This document shows, one piece after another, positions 32,654-45,948 of a stretch of 64,000 bases of DNA (position 1 is its first letter; each line of letters opens with the position of its first letter). The stretch lies in NCBI GenBank assembly GCA_013399015.1, contig VWZX01008616.1:1-64000 (forward strand). Direction: 5' to 3'. A program made the position numbers and the translations under genes. The notes below the pieces were generated by a model, which did not search any database, was not told the DNA's origin, and saw only the letters and a program-made list of their open reading frames with translations. This DNA comes from Galbula dea. Its lineage: Eukaryota; Chordata; Aves; Piciformes; Galbulidae.

Positions 32654-35600
32654 CTGAAAGAGGAAGAGTGGCAGAGACTTCATCACTGACATGCCATGAA
32701 GGTATCCTCAGCCCCACTGCTGGAAAAGCATGGCAGGGCCCCCAAACCCAAGGCTGAGCGGGCAATCCCCCAGGCATGCTGGAATACACTCTACAGAATG
32801 AAGCTGTGTTCTCAAAGAAGAAACAGAATTGGAAACCCCTAAAGCCATGGAATTCAGACTACAGAATAATCCCCAGTCCTCTCATCAGCATCACCCTTTC
32901 CAGATGAAATGCCAGAATGAACTTAAAGAGCAGAGATTTCATTGAAAACTAGAGCAAAACCAACACAGCCAGGCTGTCACTTCCCAATTCCCACACAGTT
33001 CTCAGCCATGCTGTATGGGGCTTGAAGGCTGCTTTGAAATTCAACCAAGGAACATTATGTTTCAAATTTCTAAGAGAAGCACAGAAGATAAAAAGGCTCC
33101 TTCCACCATGGCTGGCACAATAAAAAAAGGATCATCACATAACAAGGGAACATATTGCTCTGGTAATGCTAATAATGGTGGGCAACAGACCTGGCAGCTC
33201 ATCTCATAAAGCTAACAGTTCTTTCTTTACCTAGTACTGGCCTAGGAAACATTAACACTACAGGAAATGTGTTTCACATCTATGTATTAAAACATACACT
33301 GTGTGTATATATAAATATGTAGACACACTTTCTATTAATACTATATATAAAGAAAAGTCTCATTTGGGCTTGAAAGAACAATGCCAGTTTGAAAACTGAA
33401 CACTGTCTGTGTTCAAACATGAAGCTTCTGAAATGAAGGATGGACAAACCCATCCACAGCTTTTCATGTGATCTGCCAGACATTTAACCTCTTGCATTAA
33501 TGAATGCATCTCCTCAAGGTGATGTGATCCTGAAGGTGTGACCCACGTTGGAAAATCATGAAAAACAAACAAAACAAGAAAAAAATGTTTGGCAAGTCCA
33601 AAGCCACAGAGGTAGCCTGGACTTTCCTTGAGGAGAAAAACTACTTGGCTATTCAAGAAAGAAAAGTTATTCAAGGCTGTGGGGAAAAATCTGCAAGACA
33701 GCAGCAGCCACTGCCACCAACACCACTGCCCTGGGAGCAACTGCTTGGTGCCACCAAGACCAAACACATTAGCAAGCACAAGGCTAAGCAGTGAAGGTAC
33801 TCTGAAGGTTGGCCATTCAGAGAGCACCACCTGAGAAGCAGTGCATGATTAGGTGCCTCAGGACTGGTTTGTGATGACCCACCACACAACATGAGGACAG
33901 TATCAACACTAGGATTCTCCTTACCTTTGGTGTATCCTGATATTTTGGTATTTCACCACTCGTTCTTAATGTTCTAGTAGCTCTATTTTGGCCTCTGCCA
34001 GGACCTGGCATGTTCACATTGCCCTCTGCCCTCCCAGGGAATGCTAGAGCACCTGGGAAAAGTGGCAAGAGACCAGCCCAGAACACCCACATTGGAAACA
34101 TCCACACCCTGTGATGCCAGGGCATAGGTGGGATTTTGGAATCACCAACAGAGCAAGAAGATGGCTCAACAGACTGGTAATAAAACTAAGAAGCTTCACC
34201 TCTAGGTCACTGGTTCAAGTCTGTTCCACACAAGGTCAGCCATGTCTCACTAAGAAAGCCTGAAGAGTTGGATTATTTCTTTGTCTTGCATCTACACCAT
34301 GAAAAACTCTACAACCCTCTGCTGAGCTATCAGAGGCCAAGTAGATCAAACATCTCTTTCTAGGTGACACACCACCAGCACTGGGTGAAGTGATAAAGTC
34401 ACTGCTCTGACCTCAGCAAAAGATGGTGGATGCCAAAGCCACCATGGTGGCACCTATGAGAAACAGTCTCTCCCTAAGATGCTCCTGACTCCTCTGAGAA
34501 GTTCCCCTCTTTGGTGAGGAGCAACACAAAAGGAGCTTTTCTCCACACTGTAACTTGCATCTTCCTTCCATGCCAACTCAGTATCTGTCTCCAAAATGCC
34601 TCTTTCCTGGTTGTCTGGAAGTCTCCTCAGCCCCTTCTGCACAATCCTGTCATAGCCATCCCTGCAGCACACTCCTCCAACTCCACCACCCCCCTGAAAG
34701 CATCTCCTCCCACCTCTGACATTTCCTTCTCTGCTGTTACTTCTCCAGCTCTGGAAAGCAAGTGAAATGTATGTTGTATGGAGGAGGTGATTTTAATGGC
34801 ACCCAAAACCAACACTGAATCTAAAGATTGCTCCCTTCCCCAAACACAACCTCCCCAGGCAGAAAGAGAAAGGGCAGGCAGAGGACCCAGAGGATAGACA
34901 CCAGGCAGACACAGGAGCCAAAAGAAACCTTGAGAAGCCAGCATGGACTTTCCAACAAACTTTGCTTCAGGGAGTGGAGGTAATGACATGATGCAAGAGG
35001 TCAGGAGGAGCATGCAGCACAGTGCTGGGGTCAGCCCAGGCTGGGAAAGAAGGCTTTGTTCAGCTGGAGTGCACCAGGGAGTCTGCTGCAGGGCAAGAGT
35101 GCCAGGTCAGCAGCCAAGGAACAAGTGCTGAGCAGCAAAACAAGGGAGAAACAGCAAAAGGTGACTCAAGTCAACAGCCACCACTACCCAAACAGCACCC
35201 AAGCCATCATGAGCACCTGCTACCTAACTCCCAAGGCAGAGTGCAAGGCAACTGCAGCAGCTACAACACAGAGACTTCCCCAAGAGCATGGGAGATGGCA
35301 GGGAAGGAAGACACAAGGTGAGGCAACAGCCTGTAGACATCATTTGAGGCAGGGATAGACAGGTCTGGTTCAGCTTCAGGTCATGCCTCTCAGCCAGCTC
35401 ACTCTACTGCAGGGAGTCCCTAACATGGCCAAACAAGTCACATGTGGGAAAAGTGGGGTTTGTAGTAGAGCTTATTGAAGGTCTCTTTTTTTAACAGTTC
35501 CTTGTTGGCCTCCAATTTAAACTGCAGCCAATATTCCAGCAGAAAATTCTCCAGTCCTTTTCATATAAACACAGGTTAGGAGAAAGCCTCCTGATGTCAG

Positions 35601-38600
35601 GAACAAGAGCTCTGAAAGCTATGTCCTGGGCAGCATCAGCAGCAAAAGGATGAGCTGTGCTGTGGATTGGATCACTCTCAAACCTAAAAATCAGACAGAT
35701 CCCAGAAACCAGACCCAAAACAGAAGAGACATCACCCAGCCCCAATACACATATATAAAGATTCCAGTGTAATGACCAATTAGAAGAAATAAAGTTAAGG
35801 AAAAAAAAAAAGCTGTAGACACCAAACTGAAAAGCAGCTCCTTGGGCTGTGAGACACCACAGGGCTGTCCTGCTTGCAGGGCTCCTATGTGTCCTCAGCA
35901 GACCTTGGCAGTGCCATGTGAGGGCCAGTGCTCCCAGAAGATAGCAAGGACTGAGGAAACCAAACCAGCAGGGGGGGAAAAAAAAGGATTTGCCCACTTG
36001 CTGCTGAGGACAAGAATATTTATTTCCCCACCTGAAGCACATTTACTGCTGACAGAAGTATGTCAGGTCTTCCACTGATGACAACTAGCTTCCCACCTCC
36101 TCTAATAACCTTCTTGCTCTTTCACCATTTCCTTTCAGCCCTTACTCATCCAGTGTTCTCCCAGTACTACCAGCAGGGCTTGGAGAAGCCTTGGTTCCCC
36201 CAACTCTCAGCCAGCTACCCAAATGGTTGAGTGAAACAGAACATTCTGCCAACATGTAGAGGTACCCAGCTGTATGAAGAAAGGAAATGATGATCTGCAA
36301 GGAAGCCAGCTTGCACAAAGCCCTTCAGAAGCCATCTGGGAAAGAGGAAGGACAGAGAAATGTGTTGCTTGACTGAGGTTAATAGATTCATGTGTGGGCT
36401 AGCAGGCATCCAGGTAAGGATGGAGACATCCTGGAAGTACAAACACAGGTTAAATTTCTGCCTTCAGGGTCATCTGATACTTAGCAACCTATCTGGGCTG
36501 TAAGACTGCCAGCAGAGAGAACCTGTGAAAGCCAAAGCTATGAACATCTGGTTTAAAGCCCTGGGTGACACAGGAAGCACTGGATACATGGCACAGTGAT
36601 GGGGAAGAGGCACTGTGCTCTGACCAAGAAATGGCTCCCAGCTTACTGGCTTCTCTAGGAAGAACTGGGATCTTTCATAGAAACCTCACAGGCTTGACAC
36701 CCTGAATGTTATGCATCTCTAAAAAGTGCCTTGGGCAGCTTCTCTGATCACCTAATTGACCTTGAAATTGCTTCAGACCAAAAGAAGTGGAAGACCACCT
36801 CTAGTCTGGTCAGAAATGTTGCTGGAGTGGTAAGAGAAAACAAGAAACCAGCAACAATATCTGAAGCCACTGGCTGCAGCTGGGGCCTAGGCTAGGCAGT
36901 GCTGCAGGCTGAGCCTGAACCTGCTGGGCTGAGCTACCCAACAGACACTGGGAGATGAAAAAATGCTGGTGTACAGCTGAAAAGCACTTCTTCCCAAACA
37001 CAAGGATTGGGGACAAGAATGCTCTTTCCCCAGCTGGCTTAATTCTCCTAGCTGTGACTGCTTCTGACAGAAAAAACACTTCAAGAGAGGTTAAAGATGT
37101 TTCCCTGGGGCCATGACAAGAAGCTGGCAGGTCAAACAAAGCACAAAGCACTCTGCTTGTCTCTTGAGGATCTATTTCTCAGCCACTTGAACTGGCTGAA
37201 AAGAAGTTTGTAGAAGCTGCTTAATACTGAACCTCTAACGTTGGAGGTGGCCCTCAAGGGCTGGGGGGGTGGGGGGCAGGTTCCTGGTGGGGAGAGGAGC
37301 AGGAGATGAAGGTCTCCTGCCAGCCACCTGTGGGCTTAGGACACCATAGATGGCACTGGTACAGGTCAGGAGCCCTAGCATGGCTAACAGGCTAAAGGCT
37401 GGCTGTTTTAAACAGTCACTTCTTTATCTTGTGAGCTCTTCAAGTAAGAATCTCTCCTAGCCTTGGAGAGGACTTTCTAAGTACCCTGGCTAATGAAACC
37501 CAGCCCAGGTATCACATCCAGTGTTCAAGGAAAGAGCAGAGTGTCCTCTTCCAACAGGGAAAACACTTCCCAGCTTTCCTCCCAGTTTGGGCCTGCTTTT
37601 ATTTCATTTATGTATTTTTATACCACTCTGGAAGAACCAAGTATGCCACAGATCTCTGAAAACACTTTTTTTGTGTGGGAATTATCACCAGTGCCAGAGG
37701 AAAACTTCAGGACAGAAGCCACCCCCAGCTGCTAGGTGAGTTTCCCAAGAAAACCATTTCACCCTACTAAAATGGGGCTTCTCTGTGGCTCCTCAGACAT
37801 GCCAAAGACAGTCCCTGTCCCTTGAACTTGTGGCACTCTCATGAGACAAGATGCACAACCCCCTGGAGCAGCTGGGACTACAACATGTAGGGATGCTGAA
37901 GGGCAAACACAAAAGGAGGTTGAAGAACTGCACACAACCAGGAGTGATGACACTGGAGCAGATCCTGAGAAAGGAGAAGGGTTCCCCACAGAGCTGAGAA
38001 GCCCAGGAGATTGTTCACAAGTCACTCATGAACTGTCACAAACTGGACAAGAGCAGACTGAAGAGTAAACAAGAAACCAGAAGCAAAGTCAAGGGATACT
38101 GGGTAGAACTGGAAGCCAGACCAGGCAACATCACTGAGCTGGTGCTGGTGCTGCAGGCAAATGCTGGCCAGGGCAGGGACTTCTTCAAGCTAAAAGAGAA
38201 GCCCAGAAGAGAAACCTGGCAAGGAGGTGAGGAGTTAATGCATAAATTGGCCTTGCAACTGTGAATGTGCAGAGACAGAGCTGGCACCAGACAAAATTGG
38301 CCTGTTCTCTTTCCCACTTGGAAGAGTCTTGACCTCCTATGCCAATAAATCCTCAAGAAAATGAATAGAGGGTTTTTTCAGGGAGAGAAGGAGTGCAGTG
38401 CCAGCTGACCCTGAGCAAACAGAGACTCTGCAGCTCTGGGAAGAGCTGACAGAGGAAAGGACCTAATGAATAAGAGGGTTGTCTCTTATTAAGATCTACA
38501 AAACATAAGCCACCATTTTCCAGGGGCAAAAATGAGAAAGGTTTGAATGCAAAACCTCTGAGCTGGAGTCTTCTTTCCTCTACCTTCTCCTCCTTTTCCT

Positions 38601-41600
38601 GATGGCTCTAGGAGAGGCAGAGATGGCTCTATGGCAGAAGTGGTAGGTAGGGGATGCAAAAGCATCGTGCCAAAGACTGCAACCATCTGCCTCCAAAACT
38701 AACCTGCTGCAGCCTCACAGGCATGAGATCCCTCTGCTCCTAAAGCCCCTCCAGCCTGTTCAGGAGACACAGAATTCTCTTCTTCTTGTTTCAATAGCTA
38801 TTGATGGAGGTACAGGAGAGGGAAAAGCAGGACTGGGGACAAGAGCTCATCATGGAGCCTCTCCTCAGCAGTGCTCTGCCAGCTGAAGCTTTGCTGCTGT
38901 GGTTTCTCACCATCAACACAAGGCTCATTTCCCTCCTTTGCTGCTGAAGCACAGATGAAGGTTCTTGACTCATCCAGGGCTTGGCAGCCCTGCCCCTGCA
39001 AGCAGCAAGACACCCTCATTAAAGGCACCAGGATCCCAGCTGCCAAGATCCATATGTTGGCTGATGAGGCCAAAAGGAGCCAAAATAAGAGAAAATGGAG
39101 CCTTCACCTGCAGGTCTCAAGTTCTTTCAGTGCTGTTTCAGAGCTCAGGAATTCTTCTCCTCCAGTGGTAAGAAATTGCAGGCAGGAAGAGCAGCACAGA
39201 GGCTGCACTCAGGAGCCAGGGCTGCAGGGCCAGTGTGTCCTGCCACACTGCTGCCACAAGCAAAGGCTAAACTAAGCCAGGTTTTGAGGAACCACAGACT
39301 CTTCCTTGTACAAAGGCATAAGAGGCTAGGAAAAGCCAGAGGAATGAGCTGGGAACAGGATTTGAGGGTATGCTGCAGCAGCCACTTCTGCACAGGCTGA
39401 GCAGGATGAGTGCCCAGAGGTGCCAGACTGCCTGGACACAGCAGGAACTGTCACCATCTAGAGGGAGACTCCAGCAGGGAGGAAAGAGCAAACATCCCAT
39501 CTTGGGCAGCTGGAGGACAAGGAGGATTTGAATCTGGCTGTGGCAGAAGGGGCTGAGAAGCCACAAGTGATGCAGCCTGGTCACAGTAGCTACAAACAGG
39601 ACTTGGCTTTCCAAAAAGGGGTAGGAAGACACCTAACTGGGCTGGAAATTCAAAGCAGTGGTACTGGAAATTTGGGTAGTGCTGGAGAAGGATGGAGGAG
39701 CAGCTGGGGGAGGGCCCCATATCAATTTTCTCTGCATCTGATTAGCAGCTTCAGAAGCCATCTCTTGTGTTTCACTCATCAGTACAGAACAGCCAAAAAC
39801 TTTTGGCTTGTGGCCTCCCTAAAGCTATTTCCTACTGCTAAATGTCCTTCCAAGGATGATTTGCCTGCTGCACTGATGTTGCTCTTGGGGAAGCAGAGGG
39901 GAGGGACAGCAGCACCATTAAATAATCAGAGACACTGGCTTCACACCCAACTAGTGCAGGGCAGCATTCCTGACACCCACAGCATGGTGCCACACCATGG
40001 ACATGCAAGCAGGTGTCACTGAGATCACAGACTTCAAAACACTAGACTGACACATCTCCTGCTGAAACCCCTCCTAAACCTTCTCAACCTTCTCTTACAG
40101 AAGAGCATTACACTGAGGGAGAAGAAAACAAGTTCCTGCCTGTAGAGCAAGGAGAGACTCCAGAGAGCAGCTGGTTTCCCTGAGCACAGGTGGGGAGCTG
40201 GGTCTTCAGAAGGCAACAGCTCCAAAAGCTGGAGGCTTGGTCACCCTCAACACCACAGGTTTGAAGGAGACAGAGGTGGCTGCAGGAGTTGGACACTCCC
40301 AAACATGGATGGCCCATAGGGAAGACTGAGATAAAGCAGGAGCAGGGAGATTAATGCACAAATGCAGCTGCCCCAAAAGCACCATCAATCTGAGAAAGAA
40401 AAAGCTGAGTAGTTTGGGGTGAACTAGTTGCTGGTCCAAACTCATCCCTGTCCTGAAACCTCACCTCAAACAACTGCACCATGCAAGCAGCACAGCATAG
40501 CTAGTAGCACAGACAGCTTCTGGTGCCTTGGAGACCTCACTTACTGTTTCACCCACAGGTTTTCCTTCACTCAATATCCTGGTTTATCCCCACTGGGTCA
40601 AACAGAACAGTTCCTTGCCACTAGCATTTTAGAAATGGTGCAGTTGCCCATACTCTCCAACCTTCCTTCCCCTGCATGCCTAGCCACACCTGCCCAAGGG
40701 GAGGGGCTTCAGAGAGAAGAAGGTGGCACCATTCCAGCCCACACCTTTGACATTTCAAACTTCACACACTGTAGAAGCACCAGGTTTCATTTGTTGAAGG
40801 GTGAGCCCCCAGGCCCAGCACTCCACTGTGCCTCAGGTCACCTCTCTCCCTTGGGAACCAGCCCAACATGCTGGGCAACATCAACTCCAACTGTGGGCTT
40901 CAAGAACATGGCATTGGTGCCTTCAGCCTCCCAGATGGGAGCTGTACCTGCAGCAGTGCCTTGATGCTAACTAAATTATCCCACAATGCTGAACACCCCT
41001 TGTGCAAACAGGCTGGGACAACAGAATGTCTGTGCCAGCAGATGCCTCTCCTCCTCAGTGACCTTAGCTGATGCAACAGAGTGCTCTTCTCAGCACAGCT
41101 GTAACCCACCACAGAGCCTCAGACAACAAAGCCCCTCAGCTGTAGGCATGCCTTCTTCTTCTTACCCATGGCTATCATGACTATAGTACCAAAACCATAG
41201 TTTCCCAGGTCACATACCCTGGGTTTGAGAAGCTGAGGGTGCCCAGGCACCACTTCACTCCAGCAGCAGTTTTCAGCCTCTCATCTGCAAACTCCACCTC
41301 TAAGTTCCATCAAAGTCGACTCAGAGTAGCCTTTAGCTACAAGCAGCCTCTAGTCTCACTGGAGACTTTTAGGGATTCAGAACCAGGTTGAAACACCACT
41401 ACATGGTGACTGAAAACAGTCAGACCCCTGGCCAGGAATCCCACCACTGTGAGGAGGTCAATATTTACTGGAGAAAATCAAAAGGATGCTGGTTACTCCA
41501 GTAACCTGCCACACTAGAGATAAGTATGAATTCTATTCATAGCAGCTAGAGCTGGGGCTGAGACATGTCTATCTGGCATGTGAGACCAGCAGGAGTGAGT

Positions 41601-42531
41601 GAATGTTTCCAGATCAGATCAGGAATATTCCAAAGAAGAGAGAGTTGGAAGAGAGCAACACAGACTCCTTAAATAGCTCACTTGTACTCTGGCACAGCAG
41701 CAGTGGCAGCACTCACAGTCAAGATCATCAACAGAGTTAAAAGTCTGATGTCAGGAATGACCAGCCAGCAGCAAGCAAAGAAAAGAACAAGAGAAAGACA
41801 AACAATGGCTGCTTCCCACCTCACCCAGCTGGATGGAGAAGCAGCTCCTCAAAGATGCCCAGTGAGCAGCACTGCTGCAGCAAGACAAAGATTATTCAGT
41901 ATCTTTCCCCCCTAGGAAATGAGGTTGCATATTGTATCTGGTTTTGAGGTGAACTTTTGGGTAGCATGAGGTAGAAAGAAAACAGACAGTCCAGAAAACT
42001 GCTACACCTTGCATCTCCAGAGCAGGTTCAGCATGGAAAGCACAAAGCAAAGACACTCCATCATACATCAACAAGGGCAACACACTCCCTAGGTGTCCAC
42101 TCCACACCAGCTCCTCCTGGTGAGGCCACACCATGGCACATCCCTCCACAACAAGCAACCTTTAAGTCACTGCCTTTACAAAAGACACCAAGAAGCCATG
42201 AGATGGCCATCTGTGCCTCCCACCAACCTAGGCTGTATCTGAACCAGTGACCCAGAGGTGAAAGGCCCATGCTCCATTATCAGTCTGCAGAGACATGTGA
42301 TCCCCTCAAAACAGGAGCTTCCTGCTAAGCATTTTCCAAAGGGCACCAGCAATTCTGAGAGCTTCACAAATCACTTGACAACATGACATATTTTCATCAA
42401 ACAGCAGCCTTGACACTGGAAAGAAATAGAACAGAGCAGGTAGATGGGTGCTAGATGGAAGAACATGAATTCTCCATCACATTTCAGCCCTAATGGACTC
42501 AAGTACAAAGGTAAGGATGGGCATCACCTAC
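32654..42531 (-). other. MAP2K4: MAP2K4 intron 3 (9,878 bases)
   Basis: Donor gtaggt, acceptor ctctttcag. No CR1 or other interspersed repeat was recognised. Small features are an AT/ACA-rich patch at about 33285-33360 and a G-run at 37261-37277. Open frames such as 35491-36042 (minus) are low-complexity and unsupported. Confidence 0.85.
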
Positions 42532-42706
42532 TTTAACTGCCATAATTTGCCCACTTGGTTTGTGGACCATTTTGTTGACAGAACCATAAGCTCCTCGTCC
42601 AATTTCTCCAAGGTCTTTCAAGTCCTCTGCTGTAAAATCCCAATGTTGCTCAGGGGAAATCTTCAATTTTCCTGATGATTCAATGCTGTGTGTTCTCAGT
42701 CTCTCT
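42532..42706 (-). CDS. MAP2K4: MAP2K4 exon 3 (glycine-rich loop and ATP-binding lysine)
   Basis: A 175-base exon: 1 base completing Ile73, then 58 codons (74-131). E-R-L-R-T-H-S (74-80) fits the R-x-R-x-x-S consensus around Ser80, reported as an Akt site in mammalian SEK1. I-S-P-E-Q-H-W-D-F follows. G-E-I-G-R-G-A-Y-G-S-V (106-116) is the P-loop, and the exon ends M-A-V-K with Lys131, the ATP-anchoring lysine, as its last codon. Acceptor ttttgacag, donor gtaggt. The open frame continues upstream into the intron, but the splice site and phase fix the exon start. Confidence 0.97.
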
Positions 42707-44511
42707 CTGTCAAAAATATTGGGAAGCAATTTTTCCACATTTTAAATAGTCTGTAAATGTCTCTTTTCAGCACTTGATTAAACATTAGAAGAGGGGTTCA
42801 CAAATCCTACAGCAACAATCTGACTCCACAAAGGATTTTGGTTGGGGTGAGGGGGTGCAGGGGTGAGGGGAAATGTTAAATCAAAAATGACATACACTTG
42901 GCCCACAGCTTCAAGTAAGGAGTTTCTCCAGCTGTGGCATGAAATCCAATGTGTCTCATACAGTAGAGTCATTCTGATCACTCATTGACACAGTTCTTTC
43001 TGCTTTGCACAAAATAACATCAGGCTTCAAAAGCAGGAACTGGGAACATGCAGAACCAAGAGCCTGAAGAGCACTCCCCAGTCCCATCCTCCCCAAAGCT
43101 TCTGCTGCTCTACACCACCACACTACTCCCCACAGCTGCCTCCCTTTCAGCTGGGTTTTTGGGCAACACAGTTGTGAAGCAAGGGGACTTTGGAAAGGCT
43201 TTGCTCTTAATGGAAAACTGCACATTCATTTCAGGAAAATAACCATAATATTAGGTAAGCACTTAATTTATTCAAAACCAGAGAGCCAATTATTTATCTT
43301 TATGAGAAAACAGACAAGGTCTTTGTGACACAGGAAAGCAGAAACTGCCTGTTCAAATGTGCCTTTACCCAACACCTAAATCAATGTTCTCAGGCAAACA
43401 CTGCTGCTACTGAAGCCACCAGGATTCCTCCAGATAAGGAGCAGACCAATGCCTACAGTCTGTAGGACAGAAGAGTTCAATGCTCATTTTAAGGCTGATG
43501 CAGCAGTGCTATCACTGAATTAGTAGGAAACACACAAGTATTTTCAACACTTTTTCATCTTAAAATGCCATGCAAATAGTCAGGTTTTCATTAATTAGCT
43601 GATTTGCACTTCTTGGGTCATAAAGTAAGCCAAAAGCCTCATTTCCCCCACTTGCAAGCAGCATTAAAGCTGGTTCCCACTGCAGGGCACAGCAGTCTCA
43701 CACAGGTATCAAAGCACACAGGTACTTCTGACCACCTGGTGTAGCAGGGAGGTTCTGCCAAGCTCATCCCTCAGACCCTGAACACTTCCCTGGGGCATTT
43801 GATCAAGCCACCACTGACACATCCAGGGTCCAGCCCAAGGAGCAGAACATCCATACAGGAAGTATTCAACCAGGTGCATAAAGCTGCTTGAGTTTCTTAG
43901 CCAGAGAGGAACAAACACATCCTGGCTGATGCCATGCTGCCAAATGCAACCCTCTGTCAACCAGCAGCTGCCAATGCTACCCAACTGCAAGTGGTGCTGG
44001 ACTTGGCTTGCTGCACCAAGCTTTAGTTGGAACCCAGGTTTGGGAGAGCAATGAGGTCAGGTCCAAAGGTCAATTTGACTGGAGCAGCTAGGGTTCAAAT
44101 GGCTTCATCTGCTGCACTTCAGCTTCTCTGCAACACTTCAGTTTAGCACTTCCCAGGCTTTGAGCAGCTTTGTGTCCTGAACCCTTGACCTGTTTGGTGA
44201 AGAGCTCCTCTCACCACTTCCATCCTGTGCCTGCCCTGGTCCTTCCTGCTCTCTAACCTGCCTGGCTTGAGATGTTCAACCTGTCATTCCTTAAAGTGTC
44301 CCTCCCTGGAATAACTGGGGAAGCCTACTGACAGTGCTCCAGCACAGCAGGATGTGATGGACACAGCAGCCCCTGGAGCAGCAGTGGCACCACTTCAGGA
44401 GCACTAGTTACAGATCTTGGAGTTTCTGTGCCTAAGAAACACTGCAGTCAGTGGGGTTCTCCACAGAATCTGCTTACTAAAAAGCAAGGAATGAAAATAA
44501 GGCAGTAAAAC

Positions 44512-44586
44512 AACTAGAAAATAAGAAAAGAGGAAAAAAAAAAGAGAAGAAACAGAAAGAAAACAAAATGAAAAGAAATGAAAGAT
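44512..44586 (+). repeat. Purine-rich (A/G) low-complexity tract
   Basis: About 75 bases are almost entirely A and G ('agaaaataagaaaagagg' then A10 with GAGAAG and AGAAA units). On the MAP2K4 sense strand it is a polypyrimidine tract far from any exon. Confidence 0.75.
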
Positions 44587-45910
44587 GACCTCCAGAGCTG
44601 TCAGCTGGCTTGCAGGCAGCCAATGCTGGGAGTTGCATGCATCAGTCATTACCTAACCACTCCACAGTCCTATTTTGCCAGTACCATAAAAACAGTCTGT
44701 CTTTGGATGGAAGAAGGTTAGTGAGAAGCATCATGCCAGGGAGGCACTGGCAAAAGGGCACTTCCTGCCTGTCTCCTGCCAGCTGTTAGGCAGGAAGAAG
44801 TTATGACCACTGAGAGATAAATCATGTTTTAAAAGGCAGGGAGAAAAAAAGGCAGAGGTGTTACACCAGGAGGGTGAAATGTGAGATTTGATTTTCTGAG
44901 TAAACCCTTTCCACCTCTTGGGGTTTTGTTTGTTTTTGGTTTTTTTCTTCCAAACAACATTTCACATTGAAGTTCTCAGAGAATTAAAGTCTAAATGTTG
45001 ATGTGGTTTATTCAAATAAAGCCATGAAATCCAACTCCATTCTTCCCTCTGCCTGTTTTTCTGCCCAGGAAACTTTGCTTTTCTACCCTACATCAGAAGA
45101 GAAAGCAAATGTGAATTCATTATGTCCTGGTTACACAAGAAGCCTGTTTCTCCCCAGCTGTATGGTGAAAGCAGATCTGTGCCATTGTTCCTGCAGCTGC
45201 AGGATGGATGGTTCAAGTGGCCAGGAAGGAGATGGGAGCTCAGAAATACTCCTCTGTGGCTCTACACCAAGGACCCTCTGTAGCTGTGGTCTGGTGCAGA
45301 GCAGCAGAGCTTCAGGGCTTGGGCTCAAGCTGGATCCTCACCATCCACCCAGAAAACCACACGTGTTGAGCTTGGCTCCATTTCCATGAGGTATTTATGA
45401 TGCCATCTGCCTTCTACTGCAAGCACAGCTCCTGCTTAGCTTTTTCAAATACCCAGGGAAATGGTCAAATAATGACAAGTCTGACAGTGACAGACACTTG
45501 AGGATCAATTGTTCTCATTTAACTCATCTGTCACATGTAAACAATGCAGTTTTCCTTTAAGCAGCATGGCTTGTCTTCAGAGTCACTAGCTGGAATGCAA
45601 TGATTCCTTTTAGCATCCAAACACTACCCTTTGTATGAGGAACTTTTCAGTGTAAAGCAAAATCCCAAGGGATTTCCATGCCAAGAAAGTAGCTCCAAAC
45701 AAAAAATGCAAATCTAGAACATAGACTCTCTGCATTGATGGAAAATGGGAAATTTCTGATGGCAAACTGAATGAGGCAACAAGTACAAATGAATCATCAA
45801 TGTAGTACATCTACTGCTAGATTTGCACTGCTGCAGATACACGAGGACATAAATCCACGGGGCAGACAACCCTGCTAAGCCCTGTGCTACATCCTGCTCA
45901 CTGGATACTC

Positions 45911-45948
45911 ACTCCAACAGCTCACTCTCCTACTCCAACAGCTCACTC
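45911..45948 (+). repeat. Two-copy tandem duplication, 21-base period
   Basis: The 17-mer actccaacagctcactc occurs at 45911-45927 and again at 45932-45948, identical in both copies. Confidence 0.9.

Noticed and set aside
35491..36042. 183-codon minus-strand open frame in intron 3
   Set aside because: Contains runs of Phe from T-rich tracts, has no homology signal and is not flanked by convincing splice sites in phase.
40428..40964. 178-codon plus-strand open frame in intron 3
   Set aside because: Antisense to the gene and rich in Ser/Pro/Thr by base composition, with no recognised family.
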